Shown one piece after another: positions 27,002 to 39,988 of a stretch of 64,000 nt of DNA; the stretch's first letter is position 1; the number at the start of each line of letters is the position of its first letter. The stretch spans positions 10,044,986 to 10,108,985 of the forward strand of contig JAVDOI010000003.1 in the NCBI GenBank assembly GCA_032191485.1, read 5' to 3'. Under the pieces are notes generated by a model. It did no database searches. It saw only the letters and a list, made by a program, of their open reading frames with translations, and was not told the origin of the DNA. Source of the DNA: Leptoclinus maculatus. Its lineage: Eukaryota; Chordata; Actinopteri; Perciformes; Stichaeidae. The translations under genes and the position numbers were made by a program.

Positions 27002-30000
27002 CAGGGGGCTTATGCATCGCCGCTATTTGTATTTGCAGGTGGCCGTTTGTGTACGTGTGACATTTTCTATTCTGCCTGTATGTTGACCGTGTCTGTCTGG
27101 CATATCAGGTACGGTCTATGTCTCCTTCCTACATTGTTGGTGGATAATGAGGTGTGATTAAATATGAATGCTAAGTGTTTGGTGGCTGGAGCCCAAAGCT
27201 GAAACCGGATCCAGTCGGGGCCCACAGGCAGCATAATTAGTAGCTGATGATAGATGCCATTAATGTTGTTTTTTCCACACACTGCTTGCAGGCCTCTAAG
27301 CTGGACCTCCACGCAGCAGCAGGCCGCCTTTGAGCCATCCACAGTTAATTAACTCGCAAATAAATAAATCCTCATACAGCTGTGGTGGTTCTGTACTGTT
27401 CTAAAAAGCCAGAACACCGATGGTAATCTGCTTCATTTAAATTGTTTAATGATAAACAATGATTAAATATTAAGCCTTTTTGTGACATTTATTTGATGTC
27501 TTTTTATTATTACCTCTGGGGATTTCATGTTGAAAGCATGACGAAACTCCTGTCGAAAACAATATCAGCATTTCAAAGCGTTGAAGGACCAGTGTGACGC
27601 CTTTTAATGCTGGAGAAAAGACCTTTGTGCACGCTTGAAGGGCTGTGTTGGGTTTCGAGGGCTCTTTGGATTGTCATAACCCTGGTGTGAGATTGACTCA
27701 TTCATGGTGAGCAAGTCTCCAAGTCTCCATCCTATGCTTCCCTGCAGCACGGCTGTGGACACCACTGTGCTGCCTCACTTCAGAGAGAGAGACGGAGTCA
27801 TGTCCACAGCTGGTAGGACATGCCTGCTTTGAGGTGCCGTGGCTTTAATGCGTGGAGCAGATTAAACAGGGTGCCTCTGTGGAGGCTGGATAACTGGTCA
27901 GCTCTCCCACACAGTTATCCAATCTTATCCACTGCGTGTGCATGTTCGTGTGCGAGTGTTACTGCTGCTGCCACACATACACCCTCGTATTCTCCAAAGA
28001 GTGAGCACAACAGCTTGACACAGCGGTCAGTCTCATTAAGTTGAAGCCCAGAGTTTTTCGAGAACACTCCTGCCTACGAGTATAGCCGGCGGGCAAAATA
28101 TTGGAGAAACTTGAAGACAGGCCTTTCAATTGATTCTTCTCGCTTGGCATGAAAGTATAACCTGCAGTCTGCGGATTGCTGGACTTCAATGTGTCTCCAC
28201 TGTAATACAAACTACAATGTACCATGCAGGGCGATGCTACAATGCCTGCAGTGACGATCAAATGGTGGTTGGTTCAGCGAAGGGTCCGCGTATATAGAGC
28301 AGTTACACGTATACCACAATCGTTCAGTTTTCTTCTTTTCCCACACAGGAGAGCCTCAGTGAGCTGAGATTAATGGAGGAATCACATAAACATGTCTGAT
28401 ACAGACAACGGTGCACTGACATGGTGACTGGGGGTTAGCATCATCACAGGGGTCAGCCGACACGCCTTCAAAGGTTCAACAGTCAACCAACCTACAACAA
28501 ATAGTTCTCTGTTATTTCAGTCATGCCCACATTTAATGCCAAAAAATAATTTGTCGGATTAAGTTCAAACAAACCATATTACACAATTCATTTTACACAG
28601 CATTTGGATATCTTTGCACCAAACACATTTGGCTTCATCAGTCTATATTTCTCTCGAGAATGAGTTTTGTTAAGTGTGAGATGATCCCCACGACAACAAA
28701 GATCTTTGTATGTGAGTCACTTTGAGAGTGGGCGGTTTAGCCAGTAGTCTACAGCCAGACGGGGATGTATGAATCCCAGACAGCCCTTTCAAAGGTGGCC
28801 GTTTGTGTCAGCGCTCTCAGTTACGGCGGTCAGATCAGATGTCATTGCTCTCATAACTAGCCTCACCTTCGCAATTTCTCAAAGAGGTTGGGTTCAAGCA
28901 CAAAATTACCCCACTCCACTTCTCCACGCCTGCTGCATTATTCAATCAGTCTTCACCCGAGAGGACTTTTAGGGTTTGTAGGCTGACAGAAAATAAACAC
29001 ACTTTCACCATTTCTCTTCCCTTTATTTAGCTGTCACGTGTGACTGTTGTGTTATCTACAATATACGTTGTTAGAAAAAGCATTCTTAACCTTACAGCTT
29101 CAGACACTGTCAGATTCTTTGGTTCAGATTAGACTTTGCTGATCCCGATCCTCACGTTGTCCTGTTTCAGGGGGAAAGTCTCTTAAATACTATCTGAATT
29201 TCAGTGATGTCTTTGGGGTTTCTTTAGTTGACATGAGGAGTGCCAGAGAGGGCAGAGAAGCAACCCTCCTTTTGTTTTCAGGTCACCGCTCCGGTATGAT
29301 CTCTGTCATTGGGTCAGTGTGCCGCATACGCCTCATCCAACTGGCTTGCAGTCAGGATGCGGTTGCCATGGAGCAAATGAAATCCCTCCTTTTTTATAGT
29401 TTCCAGGCAGGATTCACATGCCGGAGAATGTTTTGGTGGGAGACAGGCAGTGTGTGTTTGTGATAGAGGCGTGTTGCACATGCATATGGAGGATGAGATA
29501 TCAAGAGGAAAAAAATGGGCTTTTGAGGATACAGAGGAAGTAGGGCATGTGATTTGTGCAGCCATGTGTGTGTGTTTGCGTGCACGGGTGTGTGCATTGC
29601 ATTCTCCTGCTAGTGTGATCGGGTGTGCATGCATTGCTCTTCAGAAATAGCTTTCTGGTGTAACATAAACTGATGGCAGTCTTTTTTCTCCCAGGGTTCT
29701 CAGGCGTCTATTAGAACGTATTCATGAACGGTTGCGTTCCACAATGCAAACACAAGTCAATGACAACATTGTTTAGCATTAGAGAAAGAGAAATTGACCG
29801 ATTTTTGGCACTGTATGCTGTCAATGTATCCTGATTTCAGTGGGAGTTTTGCCTGGGTTAAGTGTACAGACGTAGTTTGTGGGCGAGCACTTCAAAGACT
29901 TTGAGACATGTCTTTCATCAACACTAAGCCATAATCCACATACTGATAGACATGGCTCAATTAGTTAAGTCAACAATGTGCTGGATGTAAAATTCATGTT

Positions 30001-31395
30001 CTTGGAGAGTGGTATGAGCAGCAGTGAATTCATCCATATTTATTATTTATGTTATAGAGGCCTGTCTATGTGTCCCGCTGAGAGCTGCCTTATGGCCTCA
30101 ATGATTTCTGCAGCTACTCCCAAATGCTAATACATCACAGACTAATGCATGTTAATGAAAGACTTGGGTTTGTTTTCTTAAGATGTACTGGCATCAATAC
30201 TATACACTTAGGTTTTTCATTAATATTTCATTTCAGGACTTTTCAAGTAATGAACCAGTCAAACGCTTAGTAACAAATGACCTCAAAAAGGTTATCTGAC
30301 TTGTGATTATGTTTTTTTCACAACTTACATCTCTCTGCACTGGGACAGTTTAACCCGCGCACTGTGTCTATGACAATGACCTGTCGTTACAAGGACTGTG
30401 ACTGTCTCTTTAGTAATTACAGCTGTTTTTTTCTTGAAAGTCTGTTAAGTAGGGAGGGGTCTCCTTTGTTTGGCTGGAGCACAAAAGGAAGCTGCAACTA
30501 ATGCTCCCACATCTTTGAGCCTTTTGTTGTTTACAGTGGTCACTCATGCAGGAAGTGATCAAGTCTCCAATATCACAGTGAGCGAGAAAAACAATCCCCT
30601 CTTCCACAGTGAACCCCCACCTCTTTGGAGAGGCCGCAGGTGGGACAAAGTCTGAACCTAAAGGTCTATCCGATTCAGGCAGGACAGAGGAGGCAGAGAC
30701 CCGTGACTTCTCACGCAGCCCAGTGGTGGGATGATCACAGCTGAGGGACAGGGAGCGAGGAATGGGAGGTGGGGGCAGGGAGATGCTCTGTGAGAGAATG
30801 CTGAGGGTCAGCTACAGCTGTCCGAAGGTTTATTGATCAGTAATAGCCCTGGGGGGGGAGGGGGAAGATCACCAGCACCTGCATCAGCTCAGCATGGATA
30901 ACTGTCACGATATGAACTGATTGAAATCACCTAGAAAATAAAGGATTGTTCATATATCTGTAATGTTTGTTGTTATATTGGCTGGTTAACATAAAGCCTC
31001 TTGTGATGACTCTTTTAAGACCCAACTTATGGTGTCGTGGCTGATCTTTGGTAAAAATATGTTAGTTTTTTGTGACACAAACAACTTACACACACATGTG
31101 TTATCTTCTACAGGTGCCTAATTATACTGATCAAGATCGAGGTCACTTCCAGTAGGATCTAGGTCATTTCCACTTATGATGAACAAAAGGTCACAGTCAT
31201 TTCTCAGTGAACAGTTTGATTGAACCAGAACATATACTACGGGTATTCAAAAACTTAAAATCTGACAGTTAAATGTGAAATTTGAAATGAAATGGGAACT
31301 TGGGCAATGCGGCAATACAGTAGGAAAATCTACTGTTTGTCAGTTAACAGACCTACAATATATTCATCAAGTTGCAACAGTCAGATATGGATTCA

Positions 31396-31514
31396 TTTAT
31401 AGATTTATAGATTTATAGATGGATAGATGGATGGATGGATAGATGGATAGATGGATAGATGGATAGATGGATAGATGGATAGATGGATAGATGGATAGAT
31501 GGATAGATGGATGG
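31396..31514. repeat. (GATGGATA)n microsatellite
   Basis: A tetranucleotide-type array with an 8-bp higher period of GATG and GATA, preceded by ATAGATTT units. It ends about 115 bp before the kappaB-like site of the bmf promoter, so its length could vary close to a regulatory region. Confidence 0.9.
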
Positions 31515-31559
31515 AAGAAATCGGATCCTTAAGTGTTCCTTTACAGTTTCTTCTTACTG

Positions 31560-31790
31560 CCAATGCGCATGTAAGCACTTCACTGAACAGATGAGCGCGG
31601 TAGTAGCGTGAAAGCGGTCTCGTGCTACGGGGAATTTCCCGTCCACGTGTCTGAATACGCGCTGGGGAAGGCGGGACAAAAACAAACTCCACGATTGGCT
31701 ACAGCGTCGTAAATCACCCTTAAAGGGGCATGCTCCGCCTCGGCTAAGACGTATATAGTTGGACAACAGACACACTCGCGTTTTGAAGGA
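31560..31790 (+). promoter_or_regulatory. bmf: Putative bmf promoter with kappaB site, E-box, CCAAT and TATA
   Basis: A CpG-richer stretch starts here after AT-rich flanks. It holds GGGGAATTTCCC at 31629-31640 (perfect kappaB-type palindrome core), CACGTG at 31644-31649 (E-box), an inverted CCAAT box (ATTGG) at 31694-31698, a GC-rich CCGCCTC at about 31733-31740 and TATATAG at 31752-31758. The TATA spacing puts transcription start near 31780-31790. The next AG/GT-bounded coding segment downstream on this strand is bmf, so I assign the promoter to it. The start site is inferred. Confidence 0.6.
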
Positions 31791-31909
31791 GGGTTTATTT
31801 ACCAACTTTCAGCACCACGCCCCGGCGGCGGAGTCAGTTTGGAGCTGACGTCGGCGAAATGAAATCGGCTCGCTGCACTTTTCCTCACAGAATGGAAGTT
31901 GTCGTGGAG
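31785..31909 (+). other. bmf: Predicted bmf non-coding exon 1
   Basis: The sequence from the predicted start site to a donor at 31910 (GGAG/GTGATA) has no long frame and would be 5' UTR. The left edge is a guess from the TATA position. The right edge is a reasonable but not strong splice donor. Confidence 0.4.
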
Positions 31910-31976
31910 GTGATACGGACTAAACCCGCTTGCATGCCAGGATATTGAACCCGTGTCCTTTTTTTTTCTTTCTCAG

Positions 31977-32014
31977 AGTACAAGACAGCCTTTACAACGA
32001 AGCCCATCTCCGTG
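31977..32014 (+). other. bmf: Possible small non-coding bmf exon
   Basis: A 38-nt segment is bounded by a strong acceptor (long T/C tract ending TCTCAG) and a strong donor (CGTG/GTAAGC). It could be an optional 5' UTR exon between exon 1 and the ATG exon. No transcript evidence is available. Confidence 0.35.
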
Positions 32015-33991
32015 GTAAGCGCCTCAAAACATGTCGAAACGTCCTCTCCTGCACACACACATTACACCAGCCAGTCGGCACGAGCGTCAACATTAAGGAA
32101 CATCCGCGTCCTTAGGAAGAAGCCACAAACAACGTGTCGCTGTTGACGTTGAAAGAGCCGCAAACAGATGCGTTTCGACAGTTAAGGTGTACATTATTGT
32201 ATAGAAACGTCAAAGAAATCCAACTAGAAGAAGGTTTCGGTGTTACTCTGACATTCGTTCAACACAACGGAGATTTGAATTATACCGGCTTTCCCGGTTT
32301 ACAGAGCTTAGTCGGTGAATGGACTTCAGACTGCAGGTTTGTGTCTCTGTCGTGTTTCAGTGTGTATAGACATGTAGTGACAGCCGTCCTCTCCATGGAT
32401 GAATATCAGTTACGCGTGTGAACATGTAATTACATATTTGAGACGTTTATTTTCAATTTCCAATTTATTTTACATCGCTGCAAATGTATTCGTATCAATC
32501 TTTTTTTTCCATTTCTTTTAAATCACTGCAAATGTATTTTCGCATAAACAAATAATAATTATCGACATCATATATGTTTTACTCTTTTTTGTGTTTATTG
32601 TCGCGAGATACCGGCACGCTTTTAAGGTTGAGGAGCTATAACTCGTAATTTTTGTGCAAAAATGTTACAGAGAGTAGAAATGGTGTGATGCGAGTCTTTT
32701 GAGACCAGTGGATGGAAACTGTCAATAACAGAGCAGCCCCCCCCCCCGCCCCCGTCCTTTTGTTCGGGTTATTCGGTCTGCAGCAGGGGGAGCCACTGTC
32801 TGACACAAACACACAGTCTGGACAGTAAGAGCGCCGCAGAAAGCTGGAAAGTTGAGCCTCGGGTTTTTTGTTTTTTTTCCTGAGACTTCAATGTTCTTAC
32901 CCTGTGTTTGTCGAAACAAAGCATTAAGCGGTTTTACACACAGGGTTTATTGTGAACGCACACAGTATATATCGTGAGGTCTAGGGCCTGCTTTAGAGAC
33001 GGGCCAATCTGCTTATGTTGGGTGAAGAAATGAGAACTCCTTCCCGGGGGGCTGGCAGGCTGACAGACCAGGGTAGGGAGAGTGGTTTAGGATTTTCCTC
33101 AAAGACTGTCATTACCGTTTTGCTGTGGACCCTAATTTGGAAGTGTGGTAGTAGTCTAACCCTGTATTACAACTCCATTGTGACTCGGGGGCTAACTGTT
33201 GAGGCAACTTGAGTTTCACCCGTATTTTGATAACTCTCTGACCCACTGTAAGATTCAAGGTTGAGTGCAGAGCATCGTTGTCACTGGAGAGATTTCCCAA
33301 GTGCTCCTTGGGATTCTCGCCACACTGCGGTAGAGTTCCTTTAAATAGTCATAATCATGCTTTTTTTAAATTATTCCTGTCATCAAATGTACACATTGTG
33401 TAAATTAAAGTTATATATATATGTGCACTGAGCACTGATATCTGCAATTGTTTGCTATAAAAGTACCTGATATCATTACTATAATTAAGCAGTCATGGTG
33501 GTTATTTAAGAAGACAAGCTCCTGTCCAAAGGGCTGCTTAGCACAGACAAGAGAGATTCTACCTCTCATTTAACTTTGTCAGCCTGACTCCCAGTTATGT
33601 AGATGTGGCTCAACCGAGCCTCCTAACCGCAGTGGATTGTGTGGTTTCATCACTCAGATGAACAGAGCCATTTGTCTAAATAAGCACTGAGCTCTTTGCC
33701 ACAAGTGAAGGCAGATCAGGTTTTTTTCCCCCTCTTCCCCTACTTGTCCATGTCCAATGTGGTTTTATTGATTTGAAGGCGCTCATTACAAACCAGGTTG
33801 TCTCTAATAACAAGGAAAGCTTAGGAGGAATGAACGCATGATGAATGTGTCTGAGATCATCTCATTAGGACAAATGCAGGAAAAGCTTACTACCATCATT
33901 AGTGAACGGGATGCCTTTGATTCACATACAAATGTTGTTCACTCAGCTGTAGCTGTAATCTCTCTGTCTCTGCCCCGTCGCTTTTTTTAAG

Positions 33992-34016
33992 GCCGCGCAT
34001 CTTATAGCGCCCTCGC
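33992..34016 (+). other. bmf: bmf 5' UTR part of the ATG exon
   Basis: The exon acceptor follows a T-rich tract (CTTTTTTTAAG). The 25 nt before the ATG include an in-frame stop TAG at 34005-34007, which rules out a longer N-terminus in this exon. Confidence 0.7.
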
Positions 34017-35990
34017 ATGGAGGATGACGATGTGTTTGAGCCGGACCCCGATTGCTGGCGCACCACATTCAGTGAGATAAAGTGTGAAGACCGGGGCACA
34101 CAGACACCCGGCCCTGCCCTGGCACCCAACAACGGCATGCTGCCCTGTGGAGTCGCAGAGGAGCCCAGACCACTCTTCTACGGTGAGGCCGATGACGTAC
34201 CGTGTTTCTAAAAGAGAAAAGAAAAAAAGGGAACATTGCCCTGTGTGCGTGATAACCGTGTGTTATAAAACTGGAGCACGAAACTATAATGTGAGACTCA
34301 CTTGTGAGAAACGGGTAACAATGTTGCTGCACTGGCGCCTGATAGTCGTGATCACAGTGGCTTTTATGGTGTGTATGGAGTGTACCCAGCTGCTTTGCTA
34401 TTCAAAAGGCGCCAGACTGGCAGTGCGACTGACGGGACGTGACAGAAGTGCTTACCTGCGTGAGCAGCGACTGCACAGAGAAGTGATTATCAGTGACAGC
34501 AACGTTAACGTTGGCAGCCAGATACAAGTAATCATTCCGAAGTTGCTCCATAACAACTGACTGACCTAAAAAAACTGAGTCATGTGAGTTTGTCGCGTGT
34601 GTGTGATAGAGTGTGACTTATGAAACACTTGAATGACTCACAGTGTTTGATTACAAAAAAAAAAAAAGAAAACAGCTGGGAAAGTTGTGGTTAAAGCCAA
34701 GCGATCTGATTGGTCAAAGACACGTTCAACAATACTTGGCTGCGCTTTGTACCTGTCGCATCTTTGGCATAGACATAACCTCAGTAAAAAAAAAAAAAAA
34801 CACCCTGTCAGGTGTTTACTGTGTTTACATCTTTATATACGGTTGTTGACAAAATAATGAGTCTCAGCCTTGACACTCAACAGGCAACGCAGGTTTTCGA
34901 TTGCACTTCCCGGCAAACTTTGAGCTTGTTGGGGATCAGGAAGCGAGGCGACAAGAAAGTGAAGGGGAGCAAAACGGGATGGAGCAGCTACCGCAGCAGC
35001 AACAACCTGTGGCCCGCAGTGTGGAGGCATGCGTTGGCCAGAAACTCCAGCTGATAGGAGACCAGTTTCACCGGCAACACCTACAACTGGTGAGGAGGAA
35101 ATGTGCATCCTGCTGACTATTAAAAAAAAAAAACTCAAGACAGGCCTGAAGTTTGATGGCAGTAAACAAGTGCAACTGGCCACTAATCTCCCCAAAGCAG
35201 TAACAGAATCTCCCCTTAGTGCCATTCATGAAGTGTTGCGTGCAGACAATCCTAAAGTAGGAGTGTTTTTAGAGTGAGAGTTTTTACATTTGTTTTAATA
35301 GATTGCTACCTGTGACTGCCACCAGGCAAACTAACCGTTCCCTGTTATTTGGATTAGCACCTAGATAGGAGACTCAAGCTGTGCCGGCAAAACAAAAATG
35401 CAACAAAGCCAGAAGGAAACAACCATTATACAAGACTCTGACAGTCCTTTCATTCAAACAAGTATAGTAAATAAATAGTGAAACATGTCACACCTTATTT
35501 CTTATGCAAGAGGAAATTAAATGTGTCAAATAAGCCACTTAAGAAGCTAAATACTTTAGATGAACACATTAGAAGGTGGAGCAGAGACTTTAGTCTGTTT
35601 AGTGTGGACCTGTCAACTGAAACTTAATGTCACATTTTGTACTGATTATGGCTCATGATATCAGTCAGACATGGACAATCCACAAAGCTGTCAGTTTTAG
35701 TCTGACTAAGGCCGTCCACACATTAACGACAACATTCACACACAGGTTGTTGTTTTTAAACGCATGAGGATCCCCTGATGATCGGACTTTATGGTGGCAC
35801 AAAAGTTTGCTCTCTTTTATTGTGTTTGCTCCGTGTTTGTTTTGGAGAGACTGCGCACATGCAGAAGTTACAGAGCCCAGCGCCCCCCCCCCCCTCCCTA
35901 CCCTCAAGCCAGAAACATTGCTGAACAAGGACAGCCCTTCCCCCACCTCTCCAACCCCAGGCTCCCCCCCTGCCTCCTCTTCCTGTTATT

Positions 35991-36036
<46 letters not shown>

Positions 36037-36833
36037 CCTTTTCTCCTGTTTCCTCAGTGTGCTGTGGAGGCAAGTGGCATGGAGGATGCCTGGCCTCAAA
36101 TAACACATTGCATTGTGGTCAGGGTGACACTGTCCACTGAGTTTGTGTGCTGCATTGAGTTGCTTTCTCCGAGGGAGTGTTGTACACCCGTGACACACTG
36201 ATGTTTCAATTGGCTGCAACATCAAAAACACATACACACAAACCCTCAGGAGATTTTCTGCAGAGTTTTTTTAGTTGCACAACAGTCCAACACACGTACC
36301 TACTGACACGTTCACATTCAGACACACGCATGCCGCTTCGTCCAGGAAAAAAAGCAGAAGTGGCGGGAGAAGGTAAACATGTTGTAACCCGAAGCTCAGC
36401 GCGTGAGCCCCCGGGGGGACAGCTGTGGTTCCAGGGAGTCACCAGTCAGCCCCTTCCCTCGGCAAGAGACGGCCACAGGAGACACCCAAATAAGAGGTCT
36501 ACGCCGCCATAGAGAGGGGGGGGGGGGAGGGGGGTAGGCTCCATAATGATGGCATAAGCATGTATATGAGCAAAGGAGGTTTTGGAAATGAACCGCAAAT
36601 GATCAAGTAACAACCATCTTCAGTTGTCTTAAAAGCTCCCTTTCGGGGAAACGAGACCCTCCCTGACCTGCACATAATATAATTATGTTTTTTTTTACGA
36701 GTGCAAGACACTTTCAGATTTTTCTCATGCACTTATCAAGTTATTTATACACCCCTGCAGCTCAGCATGACTCATGTATTGTGAGACTGACAAACGTAAA
36801 CAGACAACCAGACAGCCAGACAGAGTTGCTGCG

Positions 36834-36867
<34 letters not shown>

Positions 36868-37835
36868 CTGGGATCTACTGACGCACAATGGTGGCAGGCC
36901 TGGGTCAGGGGATGAGGAAGTGACTTGTGCTGGTTTTTTTTACTGGTTGAGTAAACGGCAGAGAGGACAGTCAGAGTGAGAACGGCCGTGTGAAGTCACA
37001 TCTTGAAGCTAGAAGAGACGGGACAAAGAAACACTGGTATTGTGATAGGGAACAACAAATAATGAGAATATTTTCGTGTGACTATTGTTTACACCTAAGG
37101 TGGAGCACAAACGCTTCTGCCAGTGATAGGTGCTCAGAGTCGGTGTGGCCGGCTTGTTGCTCAGGGATGTTTTTACAACCCAAACACTGATGTGTGATTC
37201 TACTGCAGCCTATAATTGCTATTTCTGGCTCTGGTTGTGCAATTAGATGTATCGTGCCGTGCGTGTGTACATGTTCATGCATGAACACACCCCGTACTTT
37301 GTTTTTCAGCATTTTGCCGCCTCTCACTTCTCACTATCACACGGTCTGACGGTCAGTACAAAAAAAAAACCCAACTCTCACTCCATAATTGTGTCACTGT
37401 TTTGTCGGGGGTCATTCCTGTCTGCTCCTCTGTCAGTCGGGGATTGCAGTTATTCAGTGCAGACACTTGTCCCTGAGCCAGCCAAGTGCCTTTGACTGCC
37501 ATCCTCTTGATGGATTTGGGAGCAATGTGGCTTTGAGTGGCCCCTGGCGAAATGAGGGATTAGGTAGCGAAGGAGTGCTGGTGGATGCTGACAGATAAAT
37601 TGCTCCTCAGTCAGAGAGGGCTGGAGGGGACGCCGGGGTCCCCAGAGAATGGCTGACATTAGCCGGCCCGCCATTTGAGACAAGGCAATAATGACGGTCA
37701 CAATGGCAGGAAGACTGCTCCAGTCTGCACAGGGCAAGGAGCAGAGTTAGGTTTCATCCCCATGTTTTTTTAAGAGAGACGACTCCCTGTGCTTTCGATA
37801 GGAGGTGTTGAAAGCTGGGTCGAATATCGCCTATG

Positions 37836-37887
<52 letters not shown>

Positions 37888-39988
37888 TGCTCGCACGCAG
37901 TGTTTGTGGCTTTATCTCCTCACTGTTCTGGTGAGGACACGGCACTCTCTCCTTTCAGCACTTGTAGAGGGGGGGGGGAGTGGAGTTGCACTGGAAATAA
38001 AAACATACGAAGCTAGCTTTGGATATTTACTTTTCATTCATTGTGCCGTGATGATGTTTGTTCACAGTGATGTCCATGTGTGTGCCACCCTCCATTATCC
38101 CATACCACTGCTCTTTGTATTTTTGCTCGGCTCCTTGTCTCCTCCCTGATGTGACTAATCCAGAGTCCGGGCTGTTTGCTCAGCAGATAAGGCAGAGCTT
38201 CTGAGCAGCTGGCTTGACAGACAGCCCACATGGGACACCGATAAAGCACATCAGGCTAGTGTCAGAGTGACGACACCGAGCATCTGGCCGGACTCCGCCA
38301 CTATCGCGGTGCCAAATTTAGAGCACGAGTCCCATTTTGACAGTTGGTGGCGTGACGCGTGACTCATGACTAAGTTGCGACAGGCCTGTGCACACCTCTT
38401 TCTCTCATTCTCTCTCTCTCTCTCTTTTCTTCCGTTTGTCTGGGCGTCTCTCTCTGCTTGGTAGAAGGGAGGGCAAGAGGTCACAGGAACATTCTGTTTC
38501 TGTTTAAAAAAGAGTAATGGCTTCTCATGTAGCTCAAGGTAAATACTCGAGCTTTGGAGCATGATAAATCCATCAGCTGACTCATTTTACACCTGCAACT
38601 TTTACTCTCTAATGTCTCCATTTAGCATTGCACATATTGACGTACAATAAACATACAGTCATTGTGCCGTCCTCGTCTTTGATCCCAGAGTTGTAACTGA
38701 CTATAGTCTCTTGTGTAATTTAGTTTAGACTTTTTAAAGACGTGCCAAGTCGAGCCATGCTGGCTGTCAGCCCATCCGCCCTGTGCTGCATGTAAATATT
38801 AACTGTGTGTATATGAAGCAGACATTATGCTATTATTATGTCCTTGTAAAAACATCCCCGGGCAAGATTTAGATACGTCATGAAACAGAGAACTGGTTTC
38901 ATCAAGACTCCCATTTATCCCTTAGAACAAGAAGCGAGTAGTAGTGAGTATCGTGCACACATGCTGGTTTGGAACCTGGCACAGCTTATGCAACACCCTG
39001 CAATGTTCGCCACGAATTGATAAGAGTAAAGACTTATCACAATGGCAGTTCTTGGCTGCTAACTAGGTCAATGTTTGGACACCACCTCAACAGCCATGTC
39101 AATATGGCGTATCTAATCCCTACCTTTTTAGATATTTAGGCTTTTGTAAAAAAAAAAAAAAGGTTGCACACTTTTGTGCATTGTCATGAAAAAGTAATCT
39201 CAAGTTACAACTCTCGTGGTCTGAAAATAGCTGCAGCACTATCAGGCGTGGTGGAGTCTGCCTTTCGTCTGCAGATGAGCCGTTGGACTACTGTACCTCT
39301 CTCGTGCAGATACGTGTTTCCCAGAGAGCTCCCTGCCTCTCATCAGAAGCTCCCTAAATCCCATTCGGTGCAATTATCTTATCTCAGCTTCTCAATGGCA
39401 GAGATAGCATTATCACCCCCCCCCCCCCCCCCCCTAATCGCACGCAATCCAATTGGCTCGCAAACTCGAGAGAGTCTCCTCCTTAAACCACCGGCTGCTG
39501 ATCTCCGCCAGGGAAGATTAGAAAAAGTGTGACCGTATGATGGATGTGTTTTACGGCTCGGAATGTCTGTTGGGAAACCCGGGTTGTGCAGGGATCCCAA
39601 ACACAAAGGGAGGCCTCTCTAATAAGTATTGTTGGGGACAGAAGCAGACTGTTGTGAAAATAGCAGCGTTGTTCCGGTGTTTAGTTTGGTCTTAACCCTC
39701 TTCTCAGTTGACCCTTTCCACTGTGTTCACTTGTCAATCATCACACATCACAGACTTAAAAGCTCACACTGAAAAAACCTTAAAGTGACTATTTCTTGTA
39801 AAGTCTTGTGTGATTTATTTTCCAGTAGAGCGCACTAACTTTGTATGATTTGTCTTCATTTGTTGCTTCAGTATCATCGAAACCAAAGGAACCAGGGGCG
39901 GATGTGGTGGCGCCTGGCCGCAGCTCTGCTCAGCCTTCTGTTTGACAGGGGCTTCATTGCTGGAGGAGGTGGAGCAGGACGGAGGTGA
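34017..39988 (+). CDS. bmf: Bcl-2-modifying factor, BH3-only apoptosis activator
   Basis: Coding exons 34017-34182, 34884-35089 and 39872-39988 join in frame (phases 1 and 0) to 162 residues; human BMF is about 184. The protein promotes apoptosis by inserting its BH3 helix into the groove of Bcl-2-like survival proteins, and is held on the actin/myosin V cytoskeleton through dynein light chain. Visible features are an acidic N-terminus, the light-chain motif DRGTQT (25-30), the family block MLPCGVAEEPRPLFYGNAG around 41-59, a Gln-rich stretch (90-96), BH3 at about 104-121 with the core L110, G114 and D115 (LQLIGD), and a C-terminal WWR (136-138) followed by a hydrophobic helix. The first exon's acceptor is at 33990-33991, after a T-rich tract. 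An in-frame TAG at 34005-34007 fixes the ATG. The last intron is 4.8 kb and full of simple repeats. The gene looks intact. Confidence 0.95.
35039..35089 (+). other. bmf: BH3 domain coding segment of bmf
   Basis: The end of the middle coding exon encodes the amphipathic BH3 helix, with CVGQKLQLIGDQFHRQHLQ as its readable core. Leu110, Gly114 and Asp115 are the residues that define the motif. The exon ends exactly after Leu124 at a GTGAGG donor. Confidence 0.9.
35995..36031. repeat. (CT)n microsatellite in bmf intron
   Basis: An uninterrupted CT run of about 18 units; simple repeat. Confidence 0.9.
36835..36866. repeat. (GT)n microsatellite in bmf intron
   Basis: A run of about 16 TG units; simple repeat. 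Confidence 0.9.
37842..37886. repeat. (GT)n microsatellite in bmf intron
   Basis: A run of about 22 TG units; simple repeat. Confidence 0.9.
39416..39434. repeat. Poly-C run of 19
   Basis: An uninterrupted C run about 440 bp before the last bmf exon. Its length is probably unstable. Confidence 0.85.

Larger units (their letters stand above)
22641..31390. other. Intergenic DNA upstream of bmf
   Basis: No gene could be supported on either strand. Visible items are a CA run at 26539-26561, an 18-base G run at 26984-27001 and a G-rich patch near 30850-30865. Stretches at 23870-24170 and 24960-25140 have even base composition, many TAAT/ATTA cores and no repeat signature, as regulatory sequence often has. 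Nothing proves conservation. Confidence 0.5.
35090..39871 (+). other. bmf: Large last intron of bmf, repeat-rich
   Basis: The intron is bounded by CTG/GTGAGG and TTCAG/TATCAT. It contains a C run near 35883-35894, a CT run at 35995-36031, GT runs at 36835-36866 and 37842-37886, a G run near 36517-36528, a CT run near 38405-38424 and a 19-base C run at 39416-39434. No other exon was found in it. Confidence 0.75.

Noticed and set aside
34084..34560. 158-residue frame overlapping the bmf start exon
   Set aside because: It is out of frame with bmf, runs across the splice donor into the intron and has no family features.
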